DNA of 6,018 nucleotides from an uncultured Clostridia bacterium (GTDB lineage Bacteria > Bacillota_A > Clostridia > Oscillospirales > Oscillospiraceae). The number at the start of each line of letters is the position of its first letter. Positions within the stretch are counted from its first letter, which is position 1. Both the position numbers and the translations under genes were made by a program. Where the stretch lies: positions 1 through 6,018 of the forward strand of contig CAMVGI010000088.1 in the NCBI GenBank assembly GCA_947166955.1, written 5' to 3'. The notes under the pieces were generated by a model. It made no database searches, had not been told where the DNA came from, and saw only the letters and a list, made by a program, of their open reading frames with translations. Positions 1-3,042 of this stretch are shown here, one piece after another.

Positions 1-290
1 TCCTGGTAGTCTATCATCGTGCGGTTCTCCCCGCCGTGCAGCTTCGTCAGCTCCACCCACTCGCCCGTCGCTTTGTCCGCGTAGTAAATGACGGAGCTTT
101 GATTGAGCTTCAAGGCGGTGATGTCCACATCCATCTCCGGCTCTAGCACCGTATTGACATACTGCATAAAGGTGCGGTAAAAAAGCCCCGCCGTCAGAAT
201 GCCGATGACAAGGAGCGTAAAGATGACTTTGAGAATGCCGAGCAGGATACTGCCGATCACACCCAAGACCGGCTTTTGCTGTTTTTCCAT
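1..290 (-). CDS. Class A penicillin-binding protein (PBP1A-type), N-terminal fragment
   Basis: Reading the minus strand from the ATG at 290-288 gives 96 codons open to the window edge, so only the N-terminus is present. The protein starts with a short basic cytoplasmic tail (MEKQQKP), followed by one hydrophobic helix at about residues 8-37 that acts as an uncleaved signal anchor. The extracellular part then reads KLNQSSVIYYADKATGEW and VELTKLHGGENRTMIDYQ. A strand of the type 'S-x-I-Y-x-x-D-x-x-G-x-W-x-E-L-x-K-L-H-G-x-E-N-R' just before the glycosyltransferase domain is typical of clostridial class A PBPs. These polymerise glycan strands and cross-link peptides in cell-wall synthesis. The catalytic glycosyltransferase and transpeptidase domains lie outside the window, so the assignment rests on the membrane anchor and this linker only. 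A weak ribosome binding site, AAAGGAAG (complement of 302-309), lies 11 bases before the start. The gene is divergent from the DUF1292 gene. Confidence 0.78.
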   Translation of the reverse strand, partial: MEKQQKPVLGVIGSILLGILKVIFTLLVIGILTAGLFYRTFMQYVNTVLEPEMDVDITALKLNQSSVIYYADKATGEWVELTKLHGGENRTMIDYQ

Positions 291-322
291 ATGCGGCAGT
301 TCTTCCTTTCTTTAGTGTCCGA

Positions 323-338
323 GTGGTACGCATACCAC
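323..338. repeat. Perfect palindrome GTGGTA-CGCA-TACCAC, possible operator
   Basis: Six-base arms (323-328 and 333-338) flank a 4-base centre. A further TACCAC half-site stands at 366-371, and the octamer TTTAGTGT occurs on both sides (311-318 and 353-360). The palindrome sits where transcription from the candidate minus-strand -10 at 344-352 would begin, a usual place for a repressor site. No regulator gene is visible, so the operator role is inference. Confidence 0.4.
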
Positions 339-343
339 CAGAA

Positions 344-352
344 ATTGTATCA
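344..352 (-). promoter_or_regulatory. Candidate extended -10 promoter for the penicillin-binding protein gene
   Basis: On the minus strand this stretch reads TGATACAAT, an extended -10 (TGnTATAAT) with one mismatch. A perfect TTGACA lies upstream at 380-375 on the same strand, but it is 25 bases from the -10 hexamer, too far for a normal sigma-A pair. The promoter would therefore depend on the extended -10, or the TTGACA is a coincidence. Transcription would start near 337 and leave a leader of roughly 47 nt. Confidence 0.35.
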
Positions 353-494
353 TTTAGTGTTATTCTACCACGGCTGTCAAGTCGAAATATTTGTTTTTTG
401 CCGCGGATTTTGGATTTTTTCCGAATCCCTCTCGTCGAATCTCTCGGTTTTCAGAAATATTTCATCGTCTTTGCCTTTTTTTACAAAAGAACTC

Positions 495-523
495 TTGCAC
501 ATTATATAATTATAGTATATAAT
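495..523 (+). promoter_or_regulatory. Sigma-A promoter for the DUF1292 gene
   Basis: A -35 element TTGCAC (495-500) and a perfect -10 element TATAAT (518-523) are separated by exactly 17 bases. A second TATAAT at 505-510 overlaps the spacer but has no partner. Transcription should start near 530, giving a leader of about 23 nt before the ATG at 553. The surrounding AT-rich stretch contrasts with the GC-rich genes. This promoter probably serves both the DUF1292 gene and the membrane-protein gene behind it. Confidence 0.8.
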
Positions 524-552
524 AGCCACAGTAAATCAATCGGAGGTATCCC

Positions 553-846
553 ATGAGCGAGGATTTCGGCCCCAACATCGTAACGATCATCAGCGAGGAG
601 ACCGGCGAGGAGATCGAACTGGAGTTCATTGATGCCCTCGAATACAACGGCGTGGTCTACCGCGCGTTCTTCCCCGTCGTTGAGGACGAGGAGGAGACTG
701 GCGACGAAGAGGAATACGGTCTGATCATCCTCAAGGCGGAAACGGTCGACGGCGAGGAGATGCTTGTCGAGATCGAGGACGAGGACGAGGTTAACACCGT
801 TTACGACAAGTTTATGGAACAGCTCCTTGAGGACGAGGAAGACTGA
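553..846 (+). CDS. DUF1292 family protein (YrzB-like)
   Basis: This 97-aa protein belongs by its pattern to DUF1292 (UPF0473, B. subtilis YrzB type). An N-terminal part, NIVTIISEETGEEIELEFID, is followed by a hydrophobic strand, YNGVVYRAFFPV, then the acidic stretch EDEEETGDEEEYG and the block IILKAETVDGEEMLVEIEDE, and it ends in EDEED. It is strongly acidic, has no membrane segment or signal peptide, and should be a small cytosolic protein. The family's biochemical function is not established. In many Firmicutes it sits near alaS and the ruvX (yrrK) gene, but here it follows a PBP gene and stands outside that context. The start is fixed by GGAGG (542-546), 6 bases before the ATG, and by the promoter directly upstream. 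The next gene begins 27 bases after its stop and is probably co-transcribed. Confidence 0.88.
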   Translation: MSEDFGPNIVTIISEETGEEIELEFIDALEYNGVVYRAFFPVVEDEEETGDEEEYGLIILKAETVDGEEMLVEIEDEDEVNTVYDKFMEQLLEDEED

Positions 847-873
847 TTTCCGAGAGAACGGGAAGGCGTTTTT

Positions 874-1248
874 ATGGATGCGGTAAAAAACATTTTGGGA
901 ACGGTCGCGGGCGTTCTTGGGCCGATTTTCCACGGCGCGGGACACGTGTTTTCCTCCGCGGGAGACGTCCTGTCCAAAATGGGATCGACCATCTTTGTGC
1001 TTGGCTTTATCGGCATTCTGTTTACGTTCCTGTGGTTTCTGTTCCGGTATCTGGACCAGAAGCAGCTCACCCTTCCCACCGTGATCTTCGTGTTCTTCTT
1101 CTTTGTGTTCCTCAGCGCCAATCTGCTGATGATTGCGCAGGACGCGAAGGTAAAGGAGACCGTCCCCGCCTCCGCCGCCGCGCAGACGGTCGCGGCGGAA
1201 GCAAAACCCGCGGCGGAGCCGCTCCCCGAGGGGAACGTTCCCGTTTGA
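874..1248 (+). CDS. Small two-helix membrane protein of unknown function
   Basis: This 124-aa protein is not a family I recognise. Residues 1-36 form a Gly/Ala/Val-rich amphipathic region that could lie on the membrane. Two strongly hydrophobic helices follow, about residues 39-59 (TIFVLGFIGILFTFLWFLFR) and 67-88 (containing FVFFFFVF), separated by a short polar loop, DQKQLT. The C-terminal tail (about 92-124) is rich in Ala, Pro and Glu and looks disordered. Both tails probably lie on the same side of the membrane. The start is supported by GGAAGG (860-865), 8 bases before the ATG. The gene follows the DUF1292 gene by 27 bases, so they likely share a transcript. Its TGA (1246-1248) lies only about 19 bases before the 6S RNA gene, and no terminator separates them. 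Regular amino-acid composition and gene spacing suggest a real gene, but no function can be assigned. Confidence 0.75.
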   Translation: MDAVKNILGTVAGVLGPIFHGAGHVFSSAGDVLSKMGSTIFVLGFIGILFTFLWFLFRYLDQKQLTLPTVIFVFFFFVFLSANLLMIAQDAKVKETVPASAAAQTVAAEAKPAAEPLPEGNVPV

Positions 1249-1254
1249 CAAACA

Positions 1255-1260
1255 TATCAT
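1255..1260 (+). promoter_or_regulatory. Candidate -10 element of the 6S RNA gene
   Basis: TATCAT matches the -10 consensus in five of six bases and lies 6 bases before the start of the predicted 6S terminal stem (1267), as expected for a transcript starting there. No good -35 is seen at the right distance (about 1232-1238, GGAACGT). A TTGACA at 1245-1250 overlaps the preceding stop codon but is only 4 bases from this hexamer, so it cannot be its partner. Confidence 0.35.
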
Positions 1261-1266
1261 GAAATA

Positions 1267-1467
1267 AAAATACCCTGCGTGGTTCGTGATAGCGTTTTCT
1301 ATAACCCACATTTCGTTATAAGGGATGCCGGATCGGATGGCGGTTTGCAGGCCTCCCGGCTGCATTTGCGGCTGGAAGTTGGAAGCAGTAAAGCCGGACG
1401 GAGGCGACCCACCTGTCCTTTGGGTGCAGGTTATAACGTGCGCTACACGGCTATCGCGGGGTATTTT
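1267..1467 (+). ncRNA. ssrS: 6S RNA (SsrS/BsrA type)
   Basis: A rod-shaped RNA of about 200 nt can be folded here. The ends form a 13-bp terminal stem, 1267-1279 (AAAATACCCTGCG) with 1455-1467 (CGCGGGGTATTTT), with one T-G wobble. Just inside it the 5' strand reads GTGGTTCG and the 3' strand ACACGGCTATCGC. These line up with the GATGTTCG and GGCGGCATCTC of E. coli 6S RNA. The 3' side of the central bubble has the 6S-like pattern CCCACCTG-hairpin-CAGGTTAT (stem 1411-1415 with 1427-1431), comparable to CACCTTGAACC...GGTTCAAGGGTTA in E. coli. The apical arm is built from GCCTCC (1351-1356) with GGAGGC (1400-1405), extended by GGC/GCC and TGC/GCA pairs. 6S RNA mimics an open promoter, binds housekeeping RNA polymerase, and serves as a template for short product RNAs when cells leave stationary phase. 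Length and layout fit the family. The ends are set by the stem and may be off by a few bases. Confidence 0.85.
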
Positions 1468-1496
1468 ATGTTCAAAAGGCGTTGTCTTTTGAACAT
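1468..1496. repeat. Perfect 11-bp inverted repeat directly after the 6S RNA
   Basis: ATGTTCAAAAG (1468-1478) and CTTTTGAACAT (1486-1496) flank a 7-base centre, GCGTTGT. The repeat begins at the first base after the 6S terminal stem and ends 27 bases before the -35 of the candidate ssnA promoter. No T-run follows it, so it is not a standard intrinsic terminator. It could be a trailer hairpin that defines 6S 3' processing, or a binding site for a dimeric regulator of the ssnA promoter. Confidence 0.6.
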
Positions 1497-1523
1497 GAGG
1501 TACAATTTCCATGTATTTGTCTC

Positions 1524-1552
1524 TTGCGTTTTCGTGCATTCTGTTGTAAAAT
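1524..1552 (+). promoter_or_regulatory. Candidate sigma-A promoter for the ssnA-ygfK operon
   Basis: TTGCGT (1524-1529) and TAAAAT (1547-1552) are exactly 17 bases apart. The -10 matches in five of six positions; the -35 matches only in its first three. Transcription would start near 1559 and produce a leader of about 88 nt before the ssnA ATG. The weak -35 would suit a promoter needing an activator, which could bind the inverted repeat at 1468-1496, but that is inference. Confidence 0.5.
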
Positions 1553-1587
1553 AACCCCTGATAGCTGTAACGAAGTGCTTCGCGCAC

Positions 1588-1606
1588 GGGCTGGGATCTC
1601 CGGCCC
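1588..1606 (+). promoter_or_regulatory. Candidate antiterminator hairpin in the ssnA leader
   Basis: GGGCTGG (1588-1594) can pair with CCGGCCC (1600-1606) around a 5-base loop, giving 7 pairs including one T-G. It uses bases 1600-1604, which are also part of the 5' arm of the terminator-like stem at 1598-1615, so the two hairpins cannot form together. A smaller hairpin directly upstream, GTGC (1575-1578) with GCAC (1584-1587), or alternatively CGAA (1571-1574) with TTCG (1579-1582), may influence which fold wins. No known riboswitch aptamer is recognised. Confidence 0.45.
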
Positions 1607-1628
1607 CTGCCGGAGCACCTTTATTTTT
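1598..1628 (+). terminator. Terminator-like hairpin in the ssnA leader (possible attenuator)
   Basis: CTCCGGC (1598-1604) and GCCGGAG (1609-1615) form a perfect 7-bp GC-rich stem with a CCCT loop. After CACC comes TTTATTTTT (1620-1628). The four-base gap and the interrupting A make it an imperfect intrinsic terminator. It lies between the candidate promoter and the ssnA ribosome binding site. It could either stop read-through from the 6S gene or act as an attenuator for ssnA-ygfK. The competing stem at 1588-1606 favours attenuation. Confidence 0.55.
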
Positions 1629-1644
1629 GCAAGGAGGAGTGCAA
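1627..1644 (+). promoter_or_regulatory. ssnA ribosome binding site held in a hairpin loop
   Basis: TTGCA (1627-1631) pairs perfectly with TGCAA (1640-1644), leaving AGGAGGAG (1632-1639) as the loop, 2 bases before the ATG. The 5' arm uses the last bases of the terminator T-run. A near-perfect Shine-Dalgarno sequence at 7-8 bases from the ATG at 1647 decides the start of ssnA. Confidence 0.5.
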
Positions 1645-1646
1645 CC

Positions 1647-2990
1647 ATGACACTGGTCACCAACGGAAGGCTCATCACCCGCGACGAAACCGCCAAGGGC
1701 TACTATGAGCACGGCGCGGTCGCCTATGAGGGAACAAAGATCGTTGAGGTCGGCGAAGAAAGCGCGCTGAAGGCGAAGTATCCGAACGCAGAGCTTATCG
1801 ACGCGAAGGGCGGCGTCATCATGCCCGCTTTCATCAACGCGCATACGCACATCTACTCCGCGCTTGCCCGCGGCCTTTCCATCAAGGGCAACAACCCCAC
1901 GAACTTCTACGAGGTGCTTGACGGAACGTGGTGGGCGATCGACCGCCACCTTTATATGGACGGCACGAAGGCGAGCGCCGACGCGCTCTACCTCGATTGC
2001 ATCAAGCAAGGCGTAACAACGATCTTCGACCACCACGCGAGCTACGGCGAGATCCCCGGCACGCTCCATACCATCGGCGAGAGCGCAAAGGAATTCGGCA
2101 TCCGCTCCTGCCTCTGCTATGAGGTCAGCGACCGCGACGGCGAGGAAAAATGCCTGCAAGCCATCAAAGAGAACGCCGATTGGATCAGCGAGTGCGAAAA
2201 GAATAAGGACCCGATGCTCGCGGCGATGTTCGGCGGCCACGCGCTGTTCACCATCTCCGACAAGACCTTTGACCGCATGGTCGAAGCGAACAACGGACGC
2301 ACGGGCTACCACATCCACGTCTCCGAGGGCATGAACGACGTGTACGACAGCCTGCAGAACTATGGCCGTCGTCCCGTGCAGAGGCTTCAGGATCACGGCA
2401 TCCTCGGCGAAAAGACCATTCTCGGCCACTGCATCCACGTCAATTCCGCCGAAATCGACATCATCAAGAACACGAACACGATGGTCGTCAACAACCCCGA
2501 GAGCAACATGGGCAACGCCGTCGGCATCTGCCCCGTGCTCCCGCTCTACAAGGCGGGCATCCTGCTCGGCATGGGCACCGACGCGTACACCAACGACATG
2601 CTGGAGTCCATCAAGGTCGCGCTCTGCTCGCAGCGCAACAACGCGTGCCTGCCGAACGTCGCGTGGTGCGAGGTCACGGACATGCTCTTTAAGAACAACG
2701 CCAAGATCGGCGCGAAGTACTTCCCCGACCCGCTCGGCGTGTTGAAGCCCGGCGCGGCGGCGGACATCATCGTGATGGACTACAAGCCCTTCACCCCGTT
2801 CTCCGACGCGAACATCGACGGCCACATGATCTTCGGCATGACGGGCCGCCAGTGCCAGACCACCATCGCCAACGGCAAGCTGCTGATGCGCGACCGCGAG
2901 CTGGTCGGCGTCGACGAGGAGGCGGTCAACGCGCACATCCTCGAAGCCGCCAAGAAACTTTGGGGCGAATTGAATCATTGTCAGTACTGA
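1647..2990 (+). CDS. ssnA: Amidohydrolase SsnA (guanine deaminase/chlorohydrolase-type)
   Basis: This 447-aa protein matches the amidohydrolase superfamily and, by pattern and its neighbour ygfK, the SsnA group (E. coli SsnA is about the same length). A small N-terminal beta domain is followed by the metal-binding motif NAHTH (His66 and His68), then HIHVSE (His222, His224, Glu227), GHCIH (His261) and MGTDAYTND (Asp312). NNPESNMGN (about 282-290) is the substrate-loop motif of the ATZ/TRZ deaminases. This set predicts a cytosolic, divalent-metal hydrolase that deaminates or dechlorinates a heterocycle. A purine or purine breakdown product is likely from context, but the exact substrate is not known. 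No active-site residue is visibly missing. In-frame start codons exist further upstream (1482), but the ATG at 1647 is chosen because AAGGAGGAG precedes it and the protein then begins like the family (TLVTNGRLIT). The last codons lie in a 32-bp palindrome, and ygfK follows after 52 bases. Confidence 0.9.
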   Translation: MTLVTNGRLITRDETAKGYYEHGAVAYEGTKIVEVGEESALKAKYPNAELIDAKGGVIMPAFINAHTHIYSALARGLSIKGNNPTNFYEVLDGTWWAIDRHLYMDGTKASADALYLDCIKQGVTTIFDHHASYGEIPGTLHTIGESAKEFGIRSCLCYEVSDRDGEEKCLQAIKENADWISECEKNKDPMLAAMFGGHALFTISDKTFDRMVEANNGRTGYHIHVSEGMNDVYDSLQNYGRRPVQRLQDHGILGEKTILGHCIHVNSAEIDIIKNTNTMVVNNPESNMGNAVGICPVLPLYKAGILLGMGTDAYTNDMLESIKVALCSQRNNACLPNVAWCEVTDMLFKNNAKIGAKYFPDPLGVLKPGAAADIIVMDYKPFTPFSDANIDGHMIFGMTGRQCQTTIANGKLLMRDRELVGVDEEAVNAHILEAAKKLWGELNHCQY

Positions 2991-3001
2991 CAATGATTCA
3001 A
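2970..3001. repeat. Perfect 32-bp palindrome over the end of ssnA
   Basis: TTGAATCATTGTCAGT (2970-2985) is followed without spacer by its exact reverse complement, ACTGACAATGATTCAA (2986-3001). The palindrome encodes the last codons of ssnA, its TGA (2988-2990) and the first 11 intergenic bases. The octamer GATTCAAC from its right end is repeated in tandem (2995-3002 and 3003-3010). In RNA it would form a hairpin of about 14 pairs between the two genes. It lacks a T-run, so it is not a typical terminator. A stabilising hairpin, a differential-expression element or a protein-binding site are all possible. Confidence 0.75.
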
Positions 3002-3042
3002 CGATTCAACATAAGCTTAACTCGATAGAGGAGGTTTCAAAT

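Noticed and set aside
375..380. TTGACA on the minus strand as a regular -35 for the PBP gene
   Set aside because: Spacing to the good -10 (TACAAT) is 25 bases, and the hexamers at 17-18 bases (CTAAAT, TAAATG) match poorly; kept only as a remark in the promoter entry.
1245..1250. TTGACA as a -35 box for the 6S RNA
   Set aside because: At 15-19 bases downstream there is no -10-like hexamer (only AAAATA-like bases within the 6S stem), and it is 4 bases from the plausible TATCAT.
1279..1554. A 91-codon plus-strand open frame inside the 6S region
   Set aside because: It overlaps the folded 6S RNA and the following inverted repeat, and its product resembles no protein family.
502..1587. A 361-codon minus-strand open frame across the DUF1292 gene, the membrane protein gene and the 6S RNA
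   Set aside because: It crosses two supported genes, an RNA gene and a promoter, and has no ribosome binding support or recognisable family.
1482..1646. N-terminal extension of SsnA by 55 residues from an upstream ATG
   Set aside because: The extension is encoded by the inverted repeat, promoter and leader hairpins and lacks a ribosome binding site, while the ATG at 1647 has a near-perfect one and matches the family's start.
1559..1646. Purine (guanine/adenine) riboswitch in the ssnA leader
   Set aside because: The conserved junction elements of that class (TATA...TCTACC...loop-loop pairs) are not present and the leader is too short before the terminator.
1443..2993. A 516-codon open frame on the minus strand opposite ssnA
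   Set aside because: Same codon-phase artefact: Val/Ala/Asp/Arg-rich, no domain pattern, whereas ssnA has all amidohydrolase motifs and a good ribosome site.
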